A stretch of DNA of 64,000 nucleotides from Alteribacter keqinensis (lineage in GTDB: Bacteria > Bacillota > Bacilli > Bacillales > Salisediminibacteriaceae). The translations under genes were made by a program, and so were the position numbers. Below, in pieces: positions 16,586 through 24,835 of the stretch (position 1 is its first letter; every line of letters starts with the position of its first letter). The stretch covers positions 181,475-245,474 of the forward strand of contig NZ_RHIB01000004.1 of assembly GCF_003710255.1 (NCBI RefSeq). Reading direction: 5' to 3'. A model generated the notes under the pieces. The model saw only the letters and a program-made list of their open reading frames with translations, was not told the DNA's origin and did no database searches.

Positions 16586-16594
16586 GATTGCTGT

Positions 16595-17161
16595 TTAAGG
16601 GGTATGCATGTGATTTTGCTGATGGGGTTCAGCAGGCGTCTCCACATTGAACGGCGGCTCTGCTGCCATCAGAAAAAAGGAAAAGCCCACATATACAAGA
16701 GTGAAAACAAGCCATGTGCTGGAATACGCGTGGCTTGTTTCTTTTCTGATTACAGCGTCTCCGTCGATGGTCCGCTGACTCATCCAGAGAAAAGCGGCCA
16801 CTGTGGCGAGCACTAAGATTACAACTGCAGATGACACGAAAGATATTGGTAGCATTTCTGCTGTCATTGCACCCATCATCCCCGCCATGCTTCCTGAGAC
16901 AAGTCCTTCAACCACAGGAAGACCTTTATAAGGTAATCCGATCACCGCACCAGCTATGGCCCCGGACGCGACGGAAGCGGTGAGAGAGTGGGTGAATGTC
17001 CCGTGAAAGATGCCTCCGAAATAAAATCCGACCACCATCCCCGTAAGCATTGCCCCTGCCATTACATTCATCATTTTTTCCATTAGCGTCAGGCCATTGC
17101 CACGCTTCACACTGAAGTATAAAAACAGTCCCAATGGAACAATCAGAAGTACCAAAGCCAT
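16595..17161 (-). CDS. Glycine/methionine-rich polytopic membrane protein, function unknown
   Basis: A 188-residue protein with about six hydrophobic segments. The central part is very rich in Gly, Ala and Met (GLVSGSMAGMMGAMTAEML) and the C terminus ends in AEPHQQNHMHTP, with potential metal ligands. The ATG at 17161 has GGGAGGGGG upstream; a longer frame to 17299 runs into the phased repeat. It lies convergent to the copA-AbrB genes and divergent from cadC, so a metal-related role is plausible by position only. The family was not recognised. Confidence 0.6.
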   Translation of the reverse strand: MALVLLIVPLGLFLYFSVKRGNGLTLMEKMMNVMAGAMLTGMVVGFYFGGIFHGTFTHSLTASVASGAIAGAVIGLPYKGLPVVEGLVSGSMAGMMGAMTAEMLPISFVSSAVVILVLATVAAFLWMSQRTIDGDAVIRKETSHAYSSTWLVFTLVYVGFSFFLMAAEPPFNVETPAEPHQQNHMHTP

Positions 17162-17275
17162 TACAATATACCCCCTCCCGGTTTTTCGGTTCTCTTTTAT
17201 CCCTATTCGTACAACCTGTGAAATAGAAGGGAAGGTGTGGGCGGTGGTTGGTGTTAAAAAATCCTGGCTTATGAG

Positions 17276-17415
17276 CGGGAAGAGAAGTAATACTATCAAA
17301 AACCATCATAATTGTGCCAAAAACAAAATTAATACTATCGAAAAAACAAATAATACAATCAAAAATCCGATTAATTCTTCCAGGAGAAATTTGAACAATC
17401 GGGAAGAGAAGTAAT
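17276..17415. repeat. 21-bp-phased repeat array (TAATACTATC core) flanked by 16-bp direct repeats
   Basis: Five units start at 17288, 17309, 17330, 17351 and 17372, each exactly 21 bases apart. The best-conserved core is TAATACTATCAAAAA; units 2 and 5 are more diverged. CGGGAAGAGAAGTAAT occurs on both sides (17276-17291 and 17400-17415). It lies in the 400-base divergent gap between the membrane protein gene and cadC. Confidence 0.75.
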
Positions 17416-17476
17416 TGTTAATAATTCCAGATCTTCCCCCCATTTAAATGGAAACCACAACCACAAATCGCAGAAC

Positions 17477-17537
17477 ATTCAAACGAACTCTTGAATAATC
17501 TGCCCTTTTGAGGTATATTCAAACCAGAATTTGAATA
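17477..17537 (+). promoter_or_regulatory. ArsR/SmtB-type operators for cadCA
   Basis: A perfect inverted repeat TATTCAAA-N6-TTTGAATA lies at 17516-17537, and a related ATTCAA-N8-TTGAAT at 17477-17496. Both fit operators bound by CadC-like repressors and sit 25-85 bases before cadC. Confidence 0.7.
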
Positions 17538-17561
17538 TTGTAAACCCAGAGGTGATTGTAG

Positions 17562-17930
17562 ATGAAAACGACAGAAACATGCGAAGTATACACATACGAC
17601 CAGGCAAAAGTTGATGCTCTTAAAAAACAAATCAACGAAACAGATGTACAGGCAACGAGTCAGATCTTTAAAGTCCTTGCCGATGAAAAACGCTTTACTG
17701 TGGCCTATGCCCTGACTCTTACTGAGGAATTGTGCGTGTGTGACATTGCAAACCTGCTGGGGGCATCCACTGCCACCGCGTCCCATCATCTCCGGACGCT
17801 CCATAAAAAGGGTCTTGTGAAATCACGGAAAGAAGGGAAACTTGTTTTTTACAGTCTGGATGATGATCATGTAACGGATGTAATCAATCTGGCTATGCTT
17901 CATCAACGGGAAGGTAAAGGTCATGAGTAA
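17562..17930 (+). CDS. cadC: CadC, Cd/Zn/Pb-responsive ArsR-SmtB repressor
   Basis: A 122-residue winged-helix repressor. Metal ligands match CadC numbering: Cys7 in TETCEV, and Cys58 and Cys60 in ELCVCDI. The recognition helix region is ASTATASHHLRTLHKKGL and the C terminus is typical (KEGKLVFYSL). CadC represses cadCA and is released by Cd2+, Pb2+ or Zn2+; the operators just upstream fit that role. AGAGGTG precedes the ATG. Its stop overlaps the cadA start by eight bases. Confidence 0.93.
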   Translation: MKTTETCEVYTYDQAKVDALKKQINETDVQATSQIFKVLADEKRFTVAYALTLTEELCVCDIANLLGASTATASHHLRTLHKKGLVKSRKEGKLVFYSLDDDHVTDVINLAMLHQREGKGHE

Positions 17931-20046
17931 GAAGGAAGAGTACGTCGTCCGTGGTTTTACGTGCGCAAACTGTGCGTCTCAGTTTGAACGTAATGTTCAA
18001 AACATCCACGGTGTAACAGAGGCAAAAGTAAACTTTGCCGCCAGTAAAGTTACGGTGAAAGGTGAGGCGACCATAGAACAAATCGAGGAAGCCGGTGCAT
18101 TTGAAGACTTAAAGATACTTAAAGCAGACCAAAGGATTGAAGAAGACCACACCCCGTTTTGGAAAAAGGCTAAGAATATCAGGGTCATGATCGCGGCTGT
18201 ACTTACATTTGCAGGCTGGGTCCTGCTTTTTCAGGCCGGAGAATCACACCCCCTCACGATTACCATTTTTGTGATAGCGGTTGCCATCGGAGGCTACCGT
18301 TTGTTCTGGCAGGGGCTTCGCAACCTTTTAAAGTTTGAATTTACGATGCGTACACTCATGACCATCGCCATTATCGGGGCAGGGCTGATCGGAGAGTGGG
18401 GAGAGGCAGCCATCGTTGTTGTTCTCTTTGCCCTCAGTGAAGCTCTGGAGAGCTATTCGATGGAAAAAGCGAGAAAGTCACTTCGCAACCTGATCGACTT
18501 GGCTCCACGCTATACGGTTGCAGTAAGAGGGAATAAGGAGATAACGGTTCCGGTTAAGGATATCCGTATCTCTGACACCTTGATCGTAAAACCGGGTGAA
18601 AACATTCCGGCAGACGGGATCGTAACAGAGGGATCTACGACAATAAACGAAGCCGCAATAACGGGAGAGAGTATTCCTGCCTTTAAAAAGACCGGAGACG
18701 AGGTTTTTGCAGGAACGCTGAATGAAGAAGGCTTGATTAAACTTGAAGTATCAAAAGGACCGGAAGATACGGCCCTGGCTAAGATCATTCATCTTGTAGA
18801 AGAAGCCCAGCAGGAGAAAGCTCCTGCACAGCAGTTTATCGACCGGTTTGCAATGGTATATACGCCGGCAATTATGATCCTAGCAGCATTGATCGCTATG
18901 GTTCCACCGCTTTTGTTCCAGGCATCGTGGGGTGAATGGGTCTACTTAGGACTGGCGACGCTCGTGGTAGGATGTCCGTGTGCCTTAATTATCTCAACAC
19001 CGGTTGCCATTGTGACGGCCATCGGCCACAGTGCACATGAAGGTGTTCTGATTAAAGGCGGACTTCATATGGAACAGGCAGGAAAAATTAATGCTGTCGC
19101 TTTTGATAAGACAGGAACCCTGACGAAAGGGGAGCCGGCTGTAACGGATGTGGTACTGCCGGATGGTGAAAAAAAAGAGAATCTTCTTCCTCTTGCCTAT
19201 GCTATTGAAAAATATTCGAATCATCCTCTCGGTAAAGCCGTGGTTCGCTATACGGAAAAGGAAGATCCCGAGATTACGGAAAATCCGTTGCTCATAGAAG
19301 GGCTTGAGAATCTTCCGGGACGTGGTATAAGAGGGAAGGCAGGAAACGAGGAGGTATTTGCTGCGAGTCCGGAATACGTGATGGAAACCTTCCCGGGTTT
19401 ATACAGCAAGGACATAGAGACTAAAGTCGAAAGTCTTTTAAAAGAAGGAAAAACAATTATCGTAATTGGATCACAGAAGAAAGTACTCGGCCTGTTTGCT
19501 CTCCAGGATGAAGTGAAGACAGACTCTTATGATTCGATCAAAGATCTGGAAGCACTTGGAATAAAGAAGATTGTCATGCTTACGGGAGACCACCTGTACA
19601 CAGCCGAAGCAGCAGGAAAAGAGGCCGGCATTACGGATGTCCGGGCAAGACTGATGCCGGAAGATAAGCTTTCGGTCATCAGGCAGTTAAAAAATAAGGG
19701 GTACAATGTAGGTATGGTCGGAGATGGTGTCAATGACGCCCCGGCTCTTGCGGCAGCGGATGTTTCCATCGCCATGGGTAAAGGAGGAACCGATGCAGCC
19801 CTGGAAACAGCAGATATTTCACTCATGGGAGATGATCTTACCAAACTTCCCTATACGATCCGCCTCAGCCGAAAAACGATGAAGGTTATTAAACAGAACA
19901 TCATTTTCTCTTTTGTTTTGAAGCTTGCTGCCCTTATGCTCGTTCCATTCGGTCTTCTTACCCTCTGGATCGCGATTTTTGCCGATATCGGAGCGACGCT
20001 GCTCGTAACATTAAACAGCTTAAGGTTAATGAAGATAAAGAGATAG
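17923..20046 (+). CDS. cadA: Cadmium/zinc-exporting P1B-type ATPase
   Basis: A 707-residue metal efflux pump. The single heavy-metal domain has GFTCANC (Cys14, Cys17). The actuator motif is TGES, the membrane metal site CPC in VGCPCALIIS, the phosphorylation site DKTGTLTKG, then NHPLGKA and GDGVNDAPAL. FALSEALESYSMEKARKSL before the catalytic part and the C-terminal membrane helices mark the Zn/Cd/Pb subtype rather than the Cu subtype. It is translationally coupled to cadC by an eight-base overlap. Length is normal for CadA. Confidence 0.94.
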   Translation: MSKKEEYVVRGFTCANCASQFERNVQNIHGVTEAKVNFAASKVTVKGEATIEQIEEAGAFEDLKILKADQRIEEDHTPFWKKAKNIRVMIAAVLTFAGWVLLFQAGESHPLTITIFVIAVAIGGYRLFWQGLRNLLKFEFTMRTLMTIAIIGAGLIGEWGEAAIVVVLFALSEALESYSMEKARKSLRNLIDLAPRYTVAVRGNKEITVPVKDIRISDTLIVKPGENIPADGIVTEGSTTINEAAITGESIPAFKKTGDEVFAGTLNEEGLIKLEVSKGPEDTALAKIIHLVEEAQQEKAPAQQFIDRFAMVYTPAIMILAALIAMVPPLLFQASWGEWVYLGLATLVVGCPCALIISTPVAIVTAIGHSAHEGVLIKGGLHMEQAGKINAVAFDKTGTLTKGEPAVTDVVLPDGEKKENLLPLAYAIEKYSNHPLGKAVVRYTEKEDPEITENPLLIEGLENLPGRGIRGKAGNEEVFAASPEYVMETFPGLYSKDIETKVESLLKEGKTIIVIGSQKKVLGLFALQDEVKTDSYDSIKDLEALGIKKIVMLTGDHLYTAEAAGKEAGITDVRARLMPEDKLSVIRQLKNKGYNVGMVGDGVNDAPALAAADVSIAMGKGGTDAALETADISLMGDDLTKLPYTIRLSRKTMKVIKQNIIFSFVLKLAALMLVPFGLLTLWIAIFADIGATLLVTLNSLRLMKIKR

Positions 20047-20130
20047 GAAGATGGTGTGTTTTGCGGGTGAAAAGTGAGGAGGCGAAGGGATTCACCGTAC
20101 AATCAGCGCCAAACCAGCAGAACAGACAGT

Positions 20131-20166
20131 AAAAAGCCGGGCACTGAGACTTACTCAGTGCCCGGT
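20131..20166 (-). terminator. Terminator overlapping the kinase gene's stop codon
   Basis: Perfect 12-bp arms CCGGGCACTGAG and CTCAGTGCCCGG (20137-20148, 20154-20165), then minus-strand TTTTTA. One arm encodes the last codons, so no space is wasted after the stop. Confidence 0.85.
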
Positions 20167-21389
20167 ATTGTTATGTGAAATGTTGTGCTCCTGCCTTTTT
20201 CACTCTCCACATGAATTCTCCCTTTAAGTTTATAGATGGTGCTGTATACAACAACCATTCCAAGGCCTGTGCCCTTATCTTTAGTAGAATAATAAGGCTT
20301 TCCCATCCGGGCAATTTCTTCCTTGGTCATTCCCACACCTTCATCCTGAATCCTGATCGTAATCGCATCACCCCGACCGGCTGCTTCTACAATCAGGGTT
20401 CCGGGATTTTCTTTCATGGCTTCAATTCCGTTTTTATATAGATTGATCAGACACTGCTGCATCTGATTTTTGTCATACGTAAGAGTGATGGAGTTGTCGA
20501 AAGTATAATTCAGTTCGACCTGATGCATCTTTGCAAAAGGAGACATGATGTTGTTTACATAAACGAACTCTTCCTCCAGATTGGAACGAACCATGTTTTC
20601 AGCTTGTGGTTTGGCTAAAGATAGAAAATCAGTCACAATTTTTTCTGCCCGCTTGATTTCAAGTAAAGAAAGATCAACGTATCGTTTATCAGAGGGCTGG
20701 ATTGTTTTTGACTGATTCAACAGCTGCAAAAAACCACTGGAAACGGTGAGCGGGTTCCGGATTTCGTGAGACACACTCGCAGAGAGCTCACTGATTGTAT
20801 TCAGTCTCTCTGACTGAATGAGCGACTCCCGTGCTTTCGCGTTTGTTATGATTTTTTCAACAAGCAGCATAATGACAAGCGTACCAAGGATGTGAATAGA
20901 AAGTACGTTGGCAGAAATAACGGCAAACGTTGCAGTTGCACCGTAAAATGGCATTAATGTAGCCAGGTAAAAACTGACCATCAGAAATGACAGGAATGTA
21001 GCAATCGTAATCCGTTTGCGGGGGTGGTGTGCGATAAACTTTCTGCCCAAGTAAATCACAATCAGAAGAATAACGGTTGAAAAAAAGAAGGATTGAATAA
21101 CCCCTTCACCGCCAATGAAAAAACGGTATACGTTCAATACGGCATACAAAGGCAGAGCAACCTTAACGCCTCCGTATAATGATGCAATAATAAAGGGAAT
21201 ATAGCGCAGGTCAAAGATAAATCCAATTTCCAGAGTGATGGGAAAGCTCATACAGAGCACCATGGAAAAGGCTGAAAGAAAAATCATGAGCTTCTTACTG
21301 GAAATCGGATAGGCGTCTTCAAGAAAAATCAAGAACATAATCAATGGTGTGAGGAGAAAAAGAACGTTTATGAGTAAGGTTTCTGTCAT
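20151..21389 (-). CDS. KinB-like membrane sensor histidine kinase
   Basis: A 412-residue kinase. About six hydrophobic segments (residues 1-180) resemble the 5TM-5TMR_LYT sensor of B. subtilis KinB. Then come the HisKA H-box (SASVSHEIRNPLTVSSGF) and the ATPase domain with N-box (CLINLYKNGIEAM), G1 (DEGVGM) and G2 (GTGLGMVV). Such orphan kinases feed phosphate into the sporulation phosphorelay through Spo0F. No response regulator gene is adjacent, which fits that type. AAGGGGG precedes the ATG. Assignment to KinB rather than a paralogue is inference from the membrane part. Confidence 0.85.
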   Translation of the reverse strand: MTETLLINVLFLLTPLIMFLIFLEDAYPISSKKLMIFLSAFSMVLCMSFPITLEIGFIFDLRYIPFIIASLYGGVKVALPLYAVLNVYRFFIGGEGVIQSFFFSTVILLIVIYLGRKFIAHHPRKRITIATFLSFLMVSFYLATLMPFYGATATFAVISANVLSIHILGTLVIMLLVEKIITNAKARESLIQSERLNTISELSASVSHEIRNPLTVSSGFLQLLNQSKTIQPSDKRYVDLSLLEIKRAEKIVTDFLSLAKPQAENMVRSNLEEEFVYVNNIMSPFAKMHQVELNYTFDNSITLTYDKNQMQQCLINLYKNGIEAMKENPGTLIVEAAGRGDAITIRIQDEGVGMTKEEIARMGKPYYSTKDKGTGLGMVVVYSTIYKLKGRIHVESEKGRSTTFHITIPGTE

Positions 21390-21421
21390 CGTGTCCCCCT
21401 TTTAAAGTGTCTGGCACCGTA

Positions 21422-21976
21422 TTATTTTTTAAGCTTCAGGATGCTGGTACTTTCATCTGCAATGAGGTACTGGGATCGTCCGAGGTATAAAGGGAGCTTT
21501 ATTCTTTCAAAGTCTGGCAGTCTGTCAGGACCGAACTTTGAGTCGTCCCGGTGAAACCTGGTCATTTTCCCCACAAACCAGTCATGATCCCCGTACCGGT
21601 TGATGTCTATTATACTGCATTCATAAGCTGCGTAAGCTTCTTTTAAAATTGGAGCGTCAACGGTTTCGGCGGGCTTCCATCCGATCCCCAGAGCCTTGAA
21701 TTTATCCCCGTCTTTTCCTGTGTGTTTACCTGCGCCATCAATATAAGCCGCGAATTCAGCAGGAACAAAATTAACAGCAAAGCTTCCCGATGCTTTCATG
21801 AGATGGTGAGTGAAACGTTCTTCTGCGACAGCGACTCCGTAAATAGGAGGGTCAAATGATATGTAAGAATGCCAGCCGGCAGCCATAATGTTTTGAGTAT
21901 GCTCATGCTTGGCCGTAATGAGGGCAACGAGCCCCGGGTAGCTGTGCATGACGGTCTGATCTGTACTTTTTAGCAT
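21422..21976 (-). CDS. Flavin reductase-like FMN-binding protein
   Basis: A 184-residue protein of the flavin reductase-like domain family, which binds FMN and reduces flavins or acts as an oxidoreductase component. Typical features are VALITAKHEHTQNIMAAGWHSYISFDPPIYGVAV at the N terminus, SGSFAVNFVP and FKALGIGW. AAAGGAAG lies upstream of the ATG. It ends 33 bases before the kinase gene and could share its transcript. The partner enzyme and physiological role are not visible. Confidence 0.82.
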   Translation of the reverse strand: MLKSTDQTVMHSYPGLVALITAKHEHTQNIMAAGWHSYISFDPPIYGVAVAEERFTHHLMKASGSFAVNFVPAEFAAYIDGAGKHTGKDGDKFKALGIGWKPAETVDAPILKEAYAAYECSIIDINRYGDHDWFVGKMTRFHRDDSKFGPDRLPDFERIKLPLYLGRSQYLIADESTSILKLKK

Positions 21977-22090
21977 AATAGTTTCTTCCTTTCAGATCTT
22001 CATGAATTGTCTGACTCTATTATAAGAGAGGTTGGAGGATAAATGTAGTTTTTAGTCGAATTCTCCCGGGTTCAGCATGAGAAACAACAT

Positions 22091-22119
22091 AAAAGCCGCA
22101 CTCACAGAGTACGGCTTTT
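22091..22119 (-). terminator. Terminator of the GerMN lipoprotein gene
   Basis: AAAAGCCG and CGGCTTTT arms with minus-strand T residues beyond. Confidence 0.78.
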
Positions 22120-22131
22120 ACATTCTGTATA

Positions 22132-22878
22132 TTAATACTCACTGTATTGAGAAGAAGCAGAAGCTTCAAATGGTTCGCTTACGTCCATGTGTCCGAGGAA
22201 TTCTCCCGGCACTTCACCATCAATTAAAAGCTGTGTTTTTTCGTAGCCGAACTGCGCCATCATCATAGCCAGCTGCTCTGTAAACATCATTTCACCGGAC
22301 GAACCGAGGTTTGCTTCAGTAATGTTTCCGGAAAAAGAAACATAGGCAACACCATCAGCAAATCTGACTTCCTGAACAGTAACGTTTGAAGGAACAAGTC
22401 CCATCAACCCGTCACGGTCAGGACCGGCAATCCACTGTTCAAGAACTTCTTTTGCCCCCTGTTCGTCTTGGGTAACAGACTGGTCCGTTGTGACACGGTA
22501 GGTTTCCATAAGTTGATCATCACTGAAATAGTAGGTGACACTGTTCAGCACAGCAACGTCATCTTCCTGAGCTTCGTCTTCTTCGACGGCTTCTTCCTCA
22601 GCGGCTTCGTCTTCACCGGCACTGTCGTCTTCACCGGCTCCATCCGTTTCCTCTTCCTCTGTTGCTTCTTCAGCATCTTCCTCTTCTTCTAAAGCGTCTT
22701 CAGCGTCATCTTCTTCAGCATCAGCCTCATCGTCTTCAGTGTCTTCAACTTCTTCTGCAGTTTCTTCAGAATCAGCGCCCTCGGCTCCTGATACATCTTC
22801 CTCATTTGTTCCCTGCCCGCAGGCAGCTAACACCAATGCCGCGCTTAATGTTACAAACAACCATTTTGCTCTCTTCAT
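22132..22878 (-). CDS. Acidic lipoprotein with GerMN domain
   Basis: A 248-residue lipoprotein. Signal peptide with lipobox LVLAACGQG, then about 90 residues almost entirely Glu, Asp, Ala and Thr, then a GerMN domain (VTYYFSDDQLMETYRV, AKEVLEQWIAGP, VRFADGVAYVSFSGN, TEQLAMMMAQFGYEKTQLLIDGE). GerMN occurs in B. subtilis GerM, needed for sporulation and germination, and in RsiX-like proteins; its exact role is unknown. The ATG at 22878 has AAGGGG upstream and gives the signal peptide. The acidic spacer suits a salty environment. The RsiX-like protein at 24832 carries a related domain. Confidence 0.82.
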   Translation of the reverse strand: MKRAKWLFVTLSAALVLAACGQGTNEEDVSGAEGADSEETAEEVEDTEDDEADAEEDDAEDALEEEEDAEEATEEEETDGAGEDDSAGEDEAAEEEAVEEDEAQEDDVAVLNSVTYYFSDDQLMETYRVTTDQSVTQDEQGAKEVLEQWIAGPDRDGLMGLVPSNVTVQEVRFADGVAYVSFSGNITEANLGSSGEMMFTEQLAMMMAQFGYEKTQLLIDGEVPGEFLGHMDVSEPFEASASSQYSEY

Positions 22879-22951
22879 AGTGACCCCTTCTTTCATATCG
22901 TTTCTTTTGTTATATGTAAGTCGTCATAACAAGAAATCCGTTACAAGATTA

Positions 22952-22985
22952 GCATGTTTTTCATCCTGTTTATTAAAAAACATGC
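22952..22985. promoter_or_regulatory. Inverted repeat GCATGTTTTT / AAAAACATGC
   Basis: Perfect 10-bp arms 14 bases apart, in the 359-base divergent gap 22879-23237. An ACATG half-site follows. It may be an operator for either flanking gene. The rest of the gap is AT-rich and shows no clear gene; a 17-codon ORF at 23130-23183 is too weak to call. Confidence 0.45.
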
Positions 22986-23237
22986 CAAAACATGTCGAAA
23001 GTCATAGTTGGTTATCGTAGATAGACCTATAAAAATGAGCATTCTTAAACAAAAATCACAAAAATACAATATATTCTTCATTAATGATAAATACTCTCCG
23101 GTTAAAATAGAGGAGGAAAACAATATAAATGAAGGGCCTCAAGGATAAACGATCCCGCAGGAAAATAAACATATTATTATAAGGAAGTAAATAACGATAT
23201 GAATGTCCGGCATTTATAGAAGGAGGAGAGGGATGGC

Positions 23238-23966
23238 GTGTCTACATTGATTTTTGCTCACAGAGGGGTGTCGGCATTTTTGCCTGAAAACACGATGGTT
23301 GCCTTTCGGGCGGCAGCGGATGCAGGAGCGGACGGGATTGAGCTTGATGTTCAATTAACCAAAGACGAAGAGGTGGTGGTAATTCATGACTATACGTTAA
23401 ACCGCACCACCTCTGGAACGGGATTAGTGAGAGAACATACCCTTGGGGACCTGAAGCAACTCTCTTCCGGAGCTTGGTATGCATCTGTTTATGAAAAAGA
23501 AGTTATCCCCTCATTGCGTGATGTACTCACATGGGCAGTGTCGAACAATCTTCTGTTTAATATTGAATTGAAATGCCCGTCCTGGGACCGGGACCTTCTA
23601 GCAGAAAAAACGGCAGAACTTGTGGCTCAGTCAGGGTTGGAAAAACGGGTTATTTATTCAAGTTTTGATCATGTTGCATTGAAACGAATTGATGAAATTG
23701 CACCTGAAGTGGAACGGGCAGCTCTGGTGCATGGGGCACTTGTAAATATAGGTGAATATGTGAAAAGTCATAACTTTGACAGCTTTCACTATTACTTTCC
23801 AATGTTAAAAACGGAGGAAATTGAAGAGATTGAATTTCAGGGTATACCAGTAAGGCCTTATACCGTTAATGACCCTGAATGGCTCGCCTATTTTATAGGA
23901 TTAAATGTAAGCGGCGTTATTACAGACAACCCGGAACTGGCCATAAGAATAAGAAATCAGACGTAA
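23238..23966 (+). CDS. Glycerophosphodiester phosphodiesterase
   Basis: A 242-residue cytoplasmic GDPD-family enzyme that splits glycerophosphodiesters to glycerol 3-phosphate and an alcohol. The TIM-barrel motifs are present: HRG (residues 8-10), PENT, GIELDVQLTKDEEVVVIHD with the metal-binding and catalytic residues, and FNIELKCP. No signal peptide, so it resembles UgpQ or YqiK rather than exported GlpQ. The start is GTG at 23238 after GGAGGAGAGG; an ATG at 23233 is out of frame. It stands alone, ended by a strong terminator. Confidence 0.9.
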   Translation: MSTLIFAHRGVSAFLPENTMVAFRAAADAGADGIELDVQLTKDEEVVVIHDYTLNRTTSGTGLVREHTLGDLKQLSSGAWYASVYEKEVIPSLRDVLTWAVSNNLLFNIELKCPSWDRDLLAEKTAELVAQSGLEKRVIYSSFDHVALKRIDEIAPEVERAALVHGALVNIGEYVKSHNFDSFHYYFPMLKTEEIEEIEFQGIPVRPYTVNDPEWLAYFIGLNVSGVITDNPELAIRIRNQT

Positions 23967-23967
23967 A

Positions 23968-24003
23968 CCCCTGCCGGCAGCTATTTCCGGCAGGGGTTTT
24001 GTC
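23968..24003 (+). terminator. Terminator of the GDPD gene
   Basis: CCCCTGCCGG (23968-23977) pairs with CCGGCAGGGG (23987-23996), followed by TTTTG. Confidence 0.9.
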
Positions 24004-24126
24004 TTTTTTGAAGTCTGTTTTCTTACGGATTGCCCATTTTAAAGAACCCTGGTCTGTCCTCTTAAATTATCGTTTGGTATAATAACGAGTATCGTATTTT
24101 TTATACAGGAAGGCGGACATACCATC

Positions 24127-24219
24127 ATGCGCAAAAAGAATATTCAGTTATTTATCCTGTTATTGATAATCGGGTTTATCGCCGGGTCATTATACTGGGT
24201 CTGGGTTTTTTCAAAATAA
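24127..24219 (+). CDS. Thirty-residue single-span membrane peptide
   Basis: ATG at 24127 follows AGGAAGGCGG by about nine bases, with a TATAAT-like element near 24079. The product starts MRKKNIQLFILLLI and ends YWVWVFSK: a positive N terminus, one hydrophobic helix and a short aromatic end. It lies 76 bases before the sigma factor gene and may be transcribed with it. No family recognised. The call rests on the ribosome binding site and a clean transmembrane pattern; codon evidence is slight because of its size. Confidence 0.55.
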   Translation: MRKKNIQLFILLLIIGFIAGSLYWVWVFSK

Positions 24220-24295
24220 AAACAAATAAATATGAAAAAAGATGTAACATCCAACGTTTTATATCGACAAATTATAGTGACAGGGAGGGAAAACT

Positions 24296-24835
24296 GTGCG
24301 GGAGGAGTTTGAACGCTTGTATGAAACCTATCATCATGCGTTATTCCAGTACCTGTTTTACATGGTTCGTAACCGTGAAACGGCAGAAGAATTAGTGCAG
24401 GAAGTTTATATAAAAGTCCTTCATTCCTACAATGGATTTGAAGGAAAGAGTTCAGAAAAAACCTGGCTCTATTCAATAGCCAAGCACGTCGCTATTGATT
24501 GGATGAGAAGCCAGAACAGAAAGAAGCGAAAATGGATTGGAAAACAGTATGAGCTCTCAGAAAGAGCGTTTGAAATACACGATCCATCTCCGCTTCCTGA
24601 CGAAATTGTGGAACAAAATGATGATGTTCAGCATGTTTATGAAATGATGGAGCACTGTACAGAGGATCAAAAACAAGTGCTCATTCTAAGATATATTCAA
24701 TCCATGTCTATTCAGGAGGCGGCAGCTGTTCTTGGGTGGACCGACAGTAAAGTGAAGACAACGCAGCACCGCGCAATCAAGACATTGAAGAAACACTTAC
24801 AGAGAGAAGAAATGGAGAAGGAGGCAGGAAGATGA
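24296..24835 (+). CDS. ECF sigma factor, SigX-like
   Basis: A 179-residue extracytoplasmic-function sigma factor with region 2 (ALFQYLFYMVRNRETAEELVQEVYIKVL, KTWLYSIAKHVAIDWMRSQ) and region 4 (EDQKQVLILRYIQSMSIQEAAAVLGWTDSKVKTTQHRAIKTL). The GTG start has GGGAGGG upstream. The next gene overlaps its stop (ATGA) and encodes a membrane anti-sigma factor of RsiX type. In B. subtilis SigX controls cell-surface charge and envelope genes. Autoregulation is expected but no ECF promoter was located with confidence. Confidence 0.87.
   Translation: MREEFERLYETYHHALFQYLFYMVRNRETAEELVQEVYIKVLHSYNGFEGKSSEKTWLYSIAKHVAIDWMRSQNRKKRKWIGKQYELSERAFEIHDPSPLPDEIVEQNDDVQHVYEMMEHCTEDQKQVLILRYIQSMSIQEAAAVLGWTDSKVKTTQHRAIKTLKKHLQREEMEKEAGR

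Noticed and set aside
23130..23183. 17-codon ORF after AGGAGG, rich in Lys and Arg
   Set aside because: The spacing to the ribosome site is about 12 bases and the peptide is too short to judge; chance is likely.
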